Shown here one piece after another: positions 24,765 to 33,695 of a DNA stretch of 64,000 nt. Each line of letters starts with the position of its first letter. Position 1 is the stretch's first letter. A program made the position numbers and the translations under genes. The DNA is taken from the NCBI RefSeq assembly GCF_030068605.1, contig NZ_JASJOU010000005.1, forward strand, positions 1-64,000, given 5' to 3'. The stretch comes from Xanthocytophaga agilis (GTDB lineage Bacteria > Bacteroidota > Bacteroidia > Cytophagales > 172606-1). The notes under the pieces are model-generated. The model made no database searches. It had not been told where the DNA came from and was given only the letters and a program-made list of their open reading frames with translations.

Positions 24765-27584
24765 TTACTTTCCAGATGCAACACTCTCTCCCGCACTATA
24801 TTGCAGCGTTAAAACAATAAATAATGGTTTTCCGCCAGACTTATCATTCTTAAATACATAGTATACATCATGAATACCCTGAGTAGGAGTAAGTTTGGCA
24901 TTGACCATATCAGGCGTAAATGAAGTTCCTGTAATTGGTGTATCTTTAGGTACTATAGCGGGACTTTGTCCAATCATCGGTCCTGTTGGGGAATCCAGAT
25001 ACACTTCAATAACTCCTCCTGCAGCATTTAATTGCTGAACAGGGGCACTTACAACAAAAGTAACATGGTCTATACCTGTCAGATCAGTCTTGCTAAATCC
25101 AATGTAGTTATCAGGTGCCATAGCAATTACCATTTCAACAGGTGGCTCAGGAAGCTTAAATTTCTGAACTCCTCCTGATTTATCTGCATTGCCAGCAGGA
25201 ACAGATGGATTACGCAATACCAGTACATCTTCTGCACTGGCAGATGGTACGCCATTGGCACCTTTATCTTTATAGGCTGCCCTGATAATATATGCTCCCT
25301 GATCATTACCTGTAGTAGCTTTAGGAGTATAGCTTCCTTTTACAGGCAACGACACTGCTGCGGCTTTGGAGTCTCCCAGACTAAGCACATACTGCACAAT
25401 CTCTTTGGCATCTGAAACAGATAATTGCGGATGTGCAGGCATAACTGCATCTCCCCAAACACCACCACCACCCTGTACTACTTTGGTAGTTAAGCGATCT
25501 ATGGCCTGAGGGTTACCTTTGTACTTTTGTGCAACTAACTGATAAGCAGGTCCAACAGATTTCTTATCTACAAAATGGCAAGACCTGCAGTCGTTGGCAT
25601 CCATCAATTTCTTGCCAGTAGCCAATGAAGCTGAAGCTTCAGCAGTACGATGGCCAGCCTCGATTTCTACAGGATCTACTCCATCTTTCAGATAATCTAT
25701 GGTAACAGCTACCTGAGCAGGTAAAATCTTTCCATTGGCCAGGCTGCCATCTTCTTTATCTGTTACAGCAACGGCGTATTCAAATGGCTTATTGGGGAAA
25801 TAAAATGACCGATTTCCCTTATTCATAGAAAAAGTGAGTTTAGGTGCTTCATTTCCAGCAACAATCTCCATTGAACGGGTAGAGGGTTCACCTTTCCCAT
25901 CTGATACAGTAAGTACCACGTTATACACACCTGGCTTTGTGAAAGTAAATGCAGGGTTAGGTTCTTTAAATGACTGTACAGACATCCCCTTTTTGTCTGT
26001 AATAGACCAGTCGTATGTAAGCACATCGCGATCATAATCCTGTGTTCCTTCTGAAGAAAACTTAACAGCCAGAGGATTGGCTCCTATTTTCTTATCGACG
26101 GTAGCTTCCACGATAGGTTTCCGATTACCACCATTGTACTCAATCCGTACTAACCGAGCATCGTCATTGCCTTGAAACCACCCAGTTCCATATTCCAGCA
26201 TATACAAGTCACCTTCTGGTCCAAACTCCAGTTCAATGGGGTTCGAAAATTTGTGTGATGGCATAAAAGGTTCTGTACGCAGATAATTTCCATCTTCATC
26301 CAATGTCACAGCTAGAATCCACCCCCGCATCCATTCATAGATGAACAGTTTGCCATTGTAATAGTCAGGAAAAGCTCGTTTGGCAGTACGAAAATCATCT
26401 TTATAATAGACAGGGCCTGCCATAGCACTACGTCCTCCTTTGCCCAATTGAGGAAAAAGAATTGACTCATTGGCAGGATACCAAATCATAGCATTCTGGG
26501 CAGGAGGTAACTCAGTAAGTCCGGTGTTGTTAGGAGAATTATTAACAGGTTTGGTAGGATCAAAAGGAGAGCCAGATTTTCCGGTAGCAAAATCATAATC
26601 CCAAAAAGGTTTATTATTTCCCTGAAAATAAGGCCAGCCAAAATTACCTGGTTGTTTTGCCTGATTAAATTCATCATGACCTCTGGCTCCCCGCCCGGTA
26701 GAATCTACCCCGGAATCAGCTCCTACATCCCCCCAATACAGATAGCCAGTCTTTTTATCTACTGAGATACGATAGGGATTGCGATGCCCCATCGTATAAA
26801 TTTCAGAACGAGTCTTGGCAGTACCTTTGGGAAACAAATTACCTTCCGGAACAGTATAACTACCATCTGGTTCTGGATGGATACGAAGTACTTTTCCACG
26901 TAAGTCATTGGTATTGCTGGACGATTTCTGTGCATCCCAGGGGTTACGTCCTGGTCGTTCATCCAAAGGGCTAAATCCTGTTGCCCGTGGACTTGTATTA
27001 TCTCCAGTAGAAAGAAATAGATTTCCTTTTCCATCAAATGCCATAGATCCTCCTGTATGGCAACATTGTTCTCTTTGTGTGGCAACATGGAGAATAACCT
27101 TCTTTGAATCCATCACCAGTTCATCGCCTCTCAGTTCGTATCTGGCTAATATATTTTCAGACGTTTCTCCTGCAGGTGAATAATAAAGATACAACCAATG
27201 ATTCTGTTCAAAGCCTGGGTCGAGAGTTAGTCCCAGCAATCCATCCTCAGCTTCTGTTTGCTTTCCTTCCTTATCTGTGTATTTGGTACTCACAGGTATT
27301 GTTGTAATCACTTTTACCTGCTTTGTGTCTGGACTGTAAAGCTTTACATTACCTTTCCGTTCAATAAACAATACCCTTCCATCACGTAAGGGTGCCATTT
27401 CCATAGGTTCATCCAGCTTTTCTGCCAGAACAATCTTGGTAAAACGATTCTCTTCAGGTGGAGTAGGCTGTACTACAGTCTGGATGGTTTCTGGCTTGGA
27501 ATGATAATTCCATAAACCCAAAGCAATAATACCTGGGAAGACCATTCGCGTAATTGACCATAGTGAAAGAGTATAATTGGTCAT
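24765..27584 (-). CDS. Sugar dehydrogenase (GSDH-like beta-propeller) fused to PKD domain and cytochrome c
   Basis: 939 residues. After an N-terminal hydrophobic export segment comes a PQQ-type glucose/sorbosone dehydrogenase propeller (about 45-490: DGRVLFIERKGNVKLY, GLLGLTLDPGFEQNHWLYLYYSP, GHRNPYRISVD). A PKD domain follows (about 500-580), ending in the PAFTFTKPGVYNVVLTVSDG motif. A class I cytochrome c domain near 655-750 carries the haem motif CRSCH and a distal Met in VMPAHPQLS. The last 180 residues look like a carbohydrate-binding beta domain. It should oxidise a sugar in the periplasm and pass electrons to its own haem. It is first in the minus-strand unit, and a large inverted repeat lies in its promoter region. 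Confidence 0.9.
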   Translation of the reverse strand: MTNYTLSLWSITRMVFPGIIALGLWNYHSKPETIQTVVQPTPPEENRFTKIVLAEKLDEPMEMAPLRDGRVLFIERKGNVKLYSPDTKQVKVITTIPVSTKYTDKEGKQTEAEDGLLGLTLDPGFEQNHWLYLYYSPAGETSENILARYELRGDELVMDSKKVILHVATQREQCCHTGGSMAFDGKGNLFLSTGDNTSPRATGFSPLDERPGRNPWDAQKSSSNTNDLRGKVLRIHPEPDGSYTVPEGNLFPKGTAKTRSEIYTMGHRNPYRISVDKKTGYLYWGDVGADSGVDSTGRGARGHDEFNQAKQPGNFGWPYFQGNNKPFWDYDFATGKSGSPFDPTKPVNNSPNNTGLTELPPAQNAMIWYPANESILFPQLGKGGRSAMAGPVYYKDDFRTAKRAFPDYYNGKLFIYEWMRGWILAVTLDEDGNYLRTEPFMPSHKFSNPIELEFGPEGDLYMLEYGTGWFQGNDDARLVRIEYNGGNRKPIVEATVDKKIGANPLAVKFSSEGTQDYDRDVLTYDWSITDKKGMSVQSFKEPNPAFTFTKPGVYNVVLTVSDGKGEPSTRSMEIVAGNEAPKLTFSMNKGNRSFYFPNKPFEYAVAVTDKEDGSLANGKILPAQVAVTIDYLKDGVDPVEIEAGHRTAEASASLATGKKLMDANDCRSCHFVDKKSVGPAYQLVAQKYKGNPQAIDRLTTKVVQGGGGVWGDAVMPAHPQLSVSDAKEIVQYVLSLGDSKAAAVSLPVKGSYTPKATTGNDQGAYIIRAAYKDKGANGVPSASAEDVLVLRNPSVPAGNADKSGGVQKFKLPEPPVEMVIAMAPDNYIGFSKTDLTGIDHVTFVVSAPVQQLNAAGGVIEVYLDSPTGPMIGQSPAIVPKDTPITGTSFTPDMVNAKLTPTQGIHDVYYVFKNDKSGGKPLFIVLTLQYSAGESVASGK

Positions 27585-27753
27585 AAAAAAAGAATTAAAT
27601 ATGAAAGATAAACAGGTGTTAGAACGGGAGATTGTAATCGTTATAAGGCAAGAAGTTGACTCAGAAAATTTTTATTGCGTACTTAATACACAATAATACT
27701 AAAAAATATAGAATGTATTAGTTACGCAATAAAAAATATTAGATTTGTTCAGT
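27585..27753. promoter_or_regulatory. Divergent promoter region of the sugar dehydrogenase and NUDIX regulator genes
   Basis: 169 bp. It contains the 22-bp inverted repeat listed separately. On the plus strand a TAGATTTG at 27740-27747 fits the Bacteroidota -7 box and ends 6 bp before the regulator ATG, which would give an almost leaderless mRNA. One arm of the repeat would cover the -33 region of this promoter. Confidence 0.55.
27669..27735. promoter_or_regulatory. Large inverted repeat, candidate operator of the NUDIX-type regulator
   Basis: Arms 27669-27690 and 27714-27735 are inverted copies agreeing at 20 of 22 positions, with core ATTGCGTA / TACGCAAT and flanking TTTTT/AAAAA, separated by 23 bp. 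The position in the divergent promoter beside a regulator gene suggests a two-site operator. Confidence 0.65.
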
Positions 27754-28527
27754 ATGAATGTAACAACAGAACTACACGACTTCATTTTTAATGGCCATCT
27801 TAATTACGTTCCACACCTATCAATAGACTGTGCAGTGTTTGGATTTCATGACAATCAATTAAAGATTCTGCTTTTGCGGTCAAAATATCTGGATGGATGG
27901 GCATTACCAGGTGGACATATACAGCGGAATGAACACATTGACATAGCAGCACAACGTATTTTGAAAGAACGGACTGGCCTAGATAAAATATTTTTGAAGC
28001 AGTACCAGACATTTGGAGATCCGGATCGTCTGAAAACGCAAAGTAGTCAGTATTTTCTCAATGCTGTACAAATACCTATACCACCTAATAACTGGTTAAT
28101 GGAAAGAATTGTATCCATTGGATACTATGCCTTGGTAGAATTTTCAAAAGCAACTCCTACACCTGATCTTTTTACAGAAGAATGTGTTTGGTGGGACATT
28201 CATCAACTACCAGCACTAATTTTTGACCATGATCATATGATAAATCTGGCGTTGCTGACACTTCAATCACAACTACATTACCAACCTATTGGATATAATC
28301 TGCTTCCGGATAAGTTTACTATGCCCGAATTACAGAAACTATATGAAACAATATTAGACAAACCTTTGGATCGCCGCAATTTCCAAAAGAAAATAATGGG
28401 ATTGGGTATTTTAGAAAAGTTAGAAGAACGAAAAAGTGTAGGACCACATAAATCACCTTACTATTATAGATTCAATGAAAAGAATTATCAGGAAGCCCTC
28501 ACCGCAGGTCTTTCCTTTGGATTTTAA
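27754..28527 (+). CDS. NrtR-like transcriptional regulator (degenerate NUDIX domain plus winged helix)
   Basis: 257 residues from the ATG at 27754. A TTG 9 bp upstream is also in frame. The first 150 residues form a NUDIX fold (SIDCAVFGFHDNQLKILLLRSKYLDGWALPGG). The Nudix box keeps the opening Gly-Gly-His, the next Glu, one Arg and the final Gly-Leu, but two of the catalytic Glu positions are Ile and Arg (RILKERTGL where REUxEExGU is expected). The domain should therefore bind ligand rather than hydrolyse it. The C-terminal 75 residues match the winged-helix of this family (KFTMPELQKLYETIL, DRRNFQKKIMGLGIL). In Bacteroidota related regulators control sugar catabolism, which fits the neighbouring dehydrogenase and ThuA genes. 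Confidence 0.88.
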   Translation: MNVTTELHDFIFNGHLNYVPHLSIDCAVFGFHDNQLKILLLRSKYLDGWALPGGHIQRNEHIDIAAQRILKERTGLDKIFLKQYQTFGDPDRLKTQSSQYFLNAVQIPIPPNNWLMERIVSIGYYALVEFSKATPTPDLFTEECVWWDIHQLPALIFDHDHMINLALLTLQSQLHYQPIGYNLLPDKFTMPELQKLYETILDKPLDRRNFQKKIMGLGILEKLEERKSVGPHKSPYYYRFNEKNYQEALTAGLSFGF

Positions 28528-28577
28528 AATTGTACTCTCAGTTATAACCCAAATTAGTAAACTACTCACACATTAGT

Positions 28578-29450
28578 ATGAAACCACTCACACACTTTTT
28601 GCAACCAGTATTACAAATATGTATTTACTTTCTTACAGGTCTTTGTCTACTTCAGGCTCAAACAGCAACTTCCAAATTCAAAGCAATTGCCTTTTATACA
28701 GCAAAGAACGATCAGGCTCATATCAGTTTCGTTCACGAAGCCAATAAGTGGTTTCCTCAAATGGCAGACAAATACAATTTTACATACGACACTACTTCTA
28801 ACTGGAACAATCTGAATGAGAACTTTTTATCTGGCTATCAGGTAGTGTTATTTCTGGACACACGTCCGGAACTCCCTGCCCAACGGAAAGCATTTCAAAA
28901 ATACATGGAAAATGGGGGTGCATGGATGGGTTTTCATTTTGCAGGCTTTGCGCTGACGCCATCTACCTATCCCCAAAACTGGGACTGGTACCACAATACA
29001 TTTCTTGGTTCAGGATCATATGGCAGTAACACATGGAGACCCACTTCAGCCGTATTACGCGTAGAAAAACCTAGGCATCCTGCTGTTCAAAATTTGCCTG
29101 TTACTTTTAAATCTTCTCCCAATGAATGGTATCGCTGGAGCAATGATTTGCGCAAGAATCCAGATATTGACATACTATTATCTATTGATTCAACCAGCTT
29201 TCCCCTAGGCACCGGACCTAAACCCCATGAAATATGGCATAGTGGATACTATCCTGTAATCTGGACTAACAAAAAATACAAGATGATATATCTTAATATG
29301 GGTCACAATGATATAGATTATGAGCATGGCACCAATAAGGAGCTATCCTTTACATTTGCCAACGAGACACAAAACAAGTTGATTATAGACGGATTATTGT
29401 GGTTGGGTAGCTCTGGAAATAAGTCTACCATGGGGAAAAAGAAAAAATAA
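28578..29450 (+). CDS. Secreted ThuA-domain protein
   Basis: 290 residues. A signal peptide (hydrophobic ICIYFLTGLCLLQAQ, cleavage after the AQ) is followed by a ThuA domain: KAIAFYTAKNDQAHISFVHEANKWF, VVLFLDTRPELPAQRKAFQKYMENGGAWMGFHFAGFA, and the conserved end KMIYLNMGHNDIDY. It ends with a lysine tail. It lies 50 bp after the NUDIX-type regulator gene in the same direction, so the two are probably co-transcribed. Sequence similarity to the membrane ThuA protein at 22745 is only at family level. A role in periplasmic sugar derivative metabolism is inferred from context. Confidence 0.9.
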   Translation: MKPLTHFLQPVLQICIYFLTGLCLLQAQTATSKFKAIAFYTAKNDQAHISFVHEANKWFPQMADKYNFTYDTTSNWNNLNENFLSGYQVVLFLDTRPELPAQRKAFQKYMENGGAWMGFHFAGFALTPSTYPQNWDWYHNTFLGSGSYGSNTWRPTSAVLRVEKPRHPAVQNLPVTFKSSPNEWYRWSNDLRKNPDIDILLSIDSTSFPLGTGPKPHEIWHSGYYPVIWTNKKYKMIYLNMGHNDIDYEHGTNKELSFTFANETQNKLIIDGLLWLGSSGNKSTMGKKKK

Positions 29451-29515
29451 GTTCTGAAAGTTGCCTTTTCTGAATTATCTAGTACCAGCAAAAAATATAG
29501 GGTAAATAACTTTGT

Positions 29516-29566
29516 AAAAAATCACACAGGCCGTTTGTCAGATTCAAACGTTCTGTGTGATTTTTT
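29516..29566. terminator. Bidirectional terminator between ThuA and E1 genes
   Basis: A 14-bp outer stem (29516-29529 with 29553-29566), including A6/T6 ends, encloses a second 6-bp stem (29532-29537 with 29545-29550). The genes on both sides converge on it. Confidence 0.85.
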
Positions 29567-29584
29567 GTTTGCGGGTCTTTTAAA

Positions 29585-31576
29585 TCAATAAGCCAGTAAT
29601 TTCTTAATCTTTTCCTCCATACGTTTTCGAGGTAGAAAGTTTTTCTCCAATGCAGGAGAAAACGGTACTGCCGTATCCAGACTACCTTCACGCATAACAG
29701 GTGCATCCAAATACATAAAACAATTTTCGCCTATCCAGGCAGCAATCTCTGCTCCGATTCCTCCTGAAAGTGTGTCTTCATGTACTACTAAGATGCGGCC
29801 TGTTTTTTGGACACTCTTTGCTACGGCTTCTTTGTCCCAGGGCAATAAAGTACGCAGATCAATGATATCAACAGAGACATCTACTCCCAACTCAGCAATA
29901 ATTTCTTTTGCCCAGTGTACACATAATCCATAGGTTACAATTGTTAGATCCTCACCTTCACTTACCAAGGCAGCTTTTCCAATAGGTACTGTATAATATT
30001 CTTCAGGGACTGGACCAGAAATAGATCGGTAAAGATATTTGTGTTCGAAATATAAATATGGGTTAGGATCAGCTAATGCAGCATTTAATAATCCTTTGGC
30101 ATCATAGGGATTAGAAGGATATACTACCTTTAATCCAGGAGTGTGAAAAAACCACGCTTCATTGGACTGAGAGTGAAAGGGCCCTGCCGCAGTATTAGCC
30201 CCAGTAGGCATTCGTACAACCACATCTGCATTTTGTCCCCATCGATAATGGCTCTTTGCCAGATTATTAACAATCTGATTGAATCCACTTGTTACAAAAT
30301 CGGCAAACTGCATTTCTACCATAGCCTTATATCCTTTGATAGATAAACCCAATGAAGCACCTAAAATTGCAGATTCACACAAGGGCGTATTACGAACTCG
30401 GTCTTTACCAAACTTGCTTACGAAACCATCTGTAATCTTGAATACCCCGCCATAATCTGCAATATCCTGCCCCATAAGTATCAGTTCCGGAAACTGCTCC
30501 ATACTTTGCCGCAATGATTCAGAAATAGCATCAACAAATCGGATTGCCCGCTCACCTGCTGGCGGATTCTCATTAGAAGGGTTCCCTGAAGTGACACGAG
30601 TATAATACATATCTGCCATTTCTTCCTCTGTATCTATATTGACTTCAGGAAGATCGAAAACCATAGACAATGCCTGTTCTATCTCCTGTCGGATATTCTG
30701 ACGCACTTTCTCAATTTCATCAGTTGTCAAAATATTTTGTTCCAATATATAGTTCTCATAATTTAAAACTGGGTCTTTTTTTCCCCATTCCTCAAAAAGC
30801 TCCTGAGGCACATACTTTGTGCCCGAAGCTTCTTCATGCCCCCGCATTCGGAAGGTCAACGCTTCCAGCAAAACCGGACGAGGTCTTTTCCTTAAATTAC
30901 GCGCCAGTTGCTGCACAGTGTCATATACCTCAAGAATATTGTTACCATCTACCTGAAATGCATCCATTCCATAACCAATTCCTTTATCAATAAAGGAACG
31001 ACATCTGAACTGTTCGCTGTTGGGTGTAGAGAGTCCATATCCATTATTCTCTACTAAAAAAATAACAGGCAGATCCCATACAGCTGCCACATTTAATGCT
31101 TCATGGAAATCACCTTCACTTGCTCCTCCATCTCCACTAAATACCAGGGTAACCTTCGGATTCTCAGCCAGTTTATCTGCCAGAGCTATTCCACATGCCA
31201 CAGCCAACTGAGGGCCCAGATGAGAAATCATACCAACAATATGTTCATCGTGTGTCCCAAAATGAAAAGACCGGTCTCTTCCTTTTGTGTACCCCTCCTT
31301 CTTCCCCTGCCATTGTGCGAACAATTTAGGCAACGGACAATTACGCACCGTAAATACGCCCAAGTTGCGATGTAAGGGCAATACATATTCATCTGATTCC
31401 AGAGCAGCAGTGGCGCCCACAGCAATAGCTTCCTGACCTATACCGGAAAACCATTTTGAAACACGGTTCTGCCGAAGCAAAATCAGCATTTTTTCCTCTA
31501 TTAGCCTAGGTTTTACCAAAGCATGATAGAGGTTATGTAATGTATCATCAGAGTAATGCTTGCGATCAAATTTCAT
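29585..31576 (-). CDS. Fused alpha-beta E1 component of a 2-oxo acid dehydrogenase (branched-chain type)
   Basis: 663 residues that join both E1 subunits. The alpha half (about 1-320) has the thiamine-diphosphate motif SGDGGASEGDFHEALN and ENNGYGLSTP. The beta half (about 345-663) has MGQDIADYGGVFKITDGF, LCESAILGASLGLSIKGYK and ADFVTSGFNQIVNN, ending with the transketolase C-terminal part (DIIDLRTLLPWD, HEDTLSGGIGAEIA). The enzyme decarboxylates branched-chain 2-oxo acids or a related substrate and passes the acyl group to E2 lipoyl. No E2 or E3 gene is adjacent. Such fused E1 proteins are frequent in Bacteroidota. Exact substrate preference is not visible. Confidence 0.93.
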   Translation of the reverse strand: MKFDRKHYSDDTLHNLYHALVKPRLIEEKMLILLRQNRVSKWFSGIGQEAIAVGATAALESDEYVLPLHRNLGVFTVRNCPLPKLFAQWQGKKEGYTKGRDRSFHFGTHDEHIVGMISHLGPQLAVACGIALADKLAENPKVTLVFSGDGGASEGDFHEALNVAAVWDLPVIFLVENNGYGLSTPNSEQFRCRSFIDKGIGYGMDAFQVDGNNILEVYDTVQQLARNLRKRPRPVLLEALTFRMRGHEEASGTKYVPQELFEEWGKKDPVLNYENYILEQNILTTDEIEKVRQNIRQEIEQALSMVFDLPEVNIDTEEEMADMYYTRVTSGNPSNENPPAGERAIRFVDAISESLRQSMEQFPELILMGQDIADYGGVFKITDGFVSKFGKDRVRNTPLCESAILGASLGLSIKGYKAMVEMQFADFVTSGFNQIVNNLAKSHYRWGQNADVVVRMPTGANTAAGPFHSQSNEAWFFHTPGLKVVYPSNPYDAKGLLNAALADPNPYLYFEHKYLYRSISGPVPEEYYTVPIGKAALVSEGEDLTIVTYGLCVHWAKEIIAELGVDVSVDIIDLRTLLPWDKEAVAKSVQKTGRILVVHEDTLSGGIGAEIAAWIGENCFMYLDAPVMREGSLDTAVPFSPALEKNFLPRKRMEEKIKKLLAY

Positions 31577-31794
31577 ATAGGTAAAACAATAGCGTATCGC
31601 AAATGTGCAAATGTTTTTTAGAAATTCAACTCATACTTTTCTGAAGTATGGGTTATAAGAAATTACTACTTTAAAGGTTCATTTGTTTATATTCATAATT
31701 TTCAATTTCTTTCGGGTTGTGCAACCTTTTTAACATATCAGGGTTTAGCAGTATAGGTTGCCTGAAATAGAATCTTAAAACCAACGAAATTATC

Positions 31795-33036
31795 ATGATT
31801 CATTATCAAAATTTTATATTAGACAACGGTTTACAGGTATATGTACATGAAGATCATAGTACACCCATGGCGGCAGTGAACATACTTTATAATGTGGGAT
31901 CAAGAGATGAATATGAAAATCGAACGGGGTTTGCACATCTTTTTGAGCACCTCATGTTTGGTGGTAGTAAACACATTCCATCCTATGATGAACCTTTACA
32001 ATTAGTAGGTGGAGAAAACAATGCGTTCACTTCTCCTGATATTACCAATTATTATATCACATTGCCAGCAGCTAATATCGAAACGGCTTTCTGGCTTGAA
32101 AGTGATCGGATGCTGAGTCTTTCTTTTGATCCAAAGGTATTGGAAGTTCAGCAAAAAGTGGTGATAGAAGAGTTCAAACAGCGATATCTTAATCAACCTT
32201 ATGGAGATGTATGGTTAAAACTTCGGCCACTAGCCTATGAAGTACACCCCTATCGCTGGGCGACTATTGGAAAAGATATTTCTCATATAGAACAAGCTAC
32301 TTTACAGAACGTACAGGACTTTTTTTATAAGTACTATTTGCCCAATAATGCGGTTCTGGTTGTTGCAGGAGATATAACCTTAGAACAAGTAAAGCAATTG
32401 TGCAAAAAATGGTTTGAGCCTATTCCTGCCGGAAAACCGTATGTTCGTGAGTTGCCTAAAGAACCTATACAAACTGCTGAACGCAAACTTGCAGTAGAGG
32501 CTCCTGTACCGTTGAATGCCATTTATAAAGCATTTCATATTGCAGGAAAAACAGAGGTTTCAGCCTATTTCAATGCGGATCTGCTAAGTGACATTCTCGG
32601 GAGAGGAAAGTCATCTCGCTTGTATGATAATCTGGTTAAGGATCAGAAACTTTTCAGTAATATATCTGCTTATACACTTAACTCTATAGATCCTGGCCTC
32701 ATGGTAATTCAGGGACAGATCAATGGTGGTATTTCTTTGGAAAAAGCGGATGCTGCGATTCAGGAAATTATAGAAGAAATAGTAGCAGATGGTATTCCAG
32801 AAGCAGAGGTAACAAAAGTGAAGAACCAAGCTGAATCCTCTCTGATCTATTCAGAAGTAGAGCTACTTAATCGGGCAATGAACCTTGCCTTTTATGCTAA
32901 TATGGGAGATGTTGAAGAGGTTAATCGGGAGACAGAACGAATCGAAGCTATTACACCTGCCACCCTTCATCAAATGGCAATCGAAACATTAAAACCTGAA
33001 AATACTTCCACATTATATTACAGTGCTATGCAATAA
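31795..33036 (+). CDS. M16 family zinc metallopeptidase (pitrilysin-like, half-size)
   Basis: 413 residues. The inverted zinc motif HLFEH (His48, Glu51, His52) lies in GFAHLFEHLMFGGS, with a third ligand in the VVIEEFKQR segment about 75 residues on. The second half has the R/Y-containing C-terminal domain of active subunits (GRGKSSRLYDNLVKDQKLFSNIS). It has no signal peptide, so a cytoplasmic enzyme is likely. Many Bacteroidota encode two M16 half-proteins in tandem, but here no second one follows: the stop codon is built into a strong terminator stem. Confidence 0.93.
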   Translation: MIHYQNFILDNGLQVYVHEDHSTPMAAVNILYNVGSRDEYENRTGFAHLFEHLMFGGSKHIPSYDEPLQLVGGENNAFTSPDITNYYITLPAANIETAFWLESDRMLSLSFDPKVLEVQQKVVIEEFKQRYLNQPYGDVWLKLRPLAYEVHPYRWATIGKDISHIEQATLQNVQDFFYKYYLPNNAVLVVAGDITLEQVKQLCKKWFEPIPAGKPYVRELPKEPIQTAERKLAVEAPVPLNAIYKAFHIAGKTEVSAYFNADLLSDILGRGKSSRLYDNLVKDQKLFSNISAYTLNSIDPGLMVIQGQINGGISLEKADAAIQEIIEEIVADGIPEAEVTKVKNQAESSLIYSEVELLNRAMNLAFYANMGDVEEVNRETERIEAITPATLHQMAIETLKPENTSTLYYSAMQ

Positions 33037-33070
33037 ATGAAATGCCCCTCTGATGAGGGGCATTTCATTT
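33035..33070. terminator. Bidirectional terminator overlapping both stop codons
   Basis: A perfect 16-bp stem (33035-33050 with 33055-33070) has a 4-nt loop. The left arm includes the last bases of the M16 stop codon and the right arm reaches the stop of the convergent thioesterase gene. Confidence 0.85.
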
Positions 33071-33590
33071 ATTCTTTTATATCAAAAATTGCTTTCAGTT
33101 CATTTGCATCATTGGGAGTCATACGTCCAGCCAGAATCAACCGTAACTGACGTCTGCGTAAAGCCCCATCAAACAAAGCTTTTTCTCCATCTGTTTCAGG
33201 TACTGCCTCAGGTACTGCCGTTGGTTTACCATCTTTATCCAAAGCAACAAATGTAAAAAAAGCTTTATTGGTAGCCAACTTTCGACGATTAGGGATATTT
33301 TCCGTCCACGCCTCAATATATACCTCCATTGAGGTATTAAAGGCACGGGTAACTTGTGCTCTTAGCGTTACTACATCTCCTACCTTAATAGGTTCTGAGA
33401 AAGAGATATTATCTACAGAAGCTGTTACTACAATTGCACTGGCATGTCGCTGAGCAGCTATAGCAGCTACAATATCCATCCAGTACATCAGCCACCCTCC
33501 CATTAGATTATTTAAACCGTTGGTATGATTAGGAAATACCATTTCGGTCATTGTGGTAAGTGACTCTTTAACAAGTTTTTTCTCTGTCAT
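33069..33590 (-). CDS. Acyl-CoA thioesterase (hotdog fold, YciA/ACOT type)
   Basis: 173 residues. Family markers are MVFPNHTNGLNNLMGGWLM (with the catalytic Asn/His region), WMDIVAAIAAQRHA, and the conserved VTASVDNISFSEPIKVGDVV, followed by NKAFFTFVALD. It hydrolyses acyl-CoA to free acid and CoA, probably as a hexamer in the cytoplasm. The C-terminal 30 residues are charged and predicted helical. It is a single-gene unit, separated by about 105 bp from the PorG-like gene upstream, which has its own terminator. Confidence 0.92.
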   Translation of the reverse strand: MTEKKLVKESLTTMTEMVFPNHTNGLNNLMGGWLMYWMDIVAAIAAQRHASAIVVTASVDNISFSEPIKVGDVVTLRAQVTRAFNTSMEVYIEAWTENIPNRRKLATNKAFFTFVALDKDGKPTAVPEAVPETDGEKALFDGALRRRQLRLILAGRMTPNDANELKAIFDIKE

Positions 33591-33640
33591 TTAGAAGGCC
33601 ATTTTAATATGGATGCGAAGGTAAAACGATTTATACCAAA

Positions 33641-33674
33641 ATAAAAAGGCAGTCTGTATTTATCCAGACTGCCT
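33641..33674 (-). terminator. Intrinsic terminator of the PorG-like gene
   Basis: A perfect 10-bp stem (33647-33656 with 33665-33674) is followed, on the minus strand, by a T-rich run. It lies 22 bp after the stop at 33696. Confidence 0.75.
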
Positions 33675-33695
33675 CACACAATATATGTATCTGAT

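Noticed and set aside
27669-27735. Terminal inverted repeats of a small mobile element
   Set aside because: The spacer is only 23 bp, there is no target-site duplication, and the position between divergent genes next to a regulator fits an operator better.
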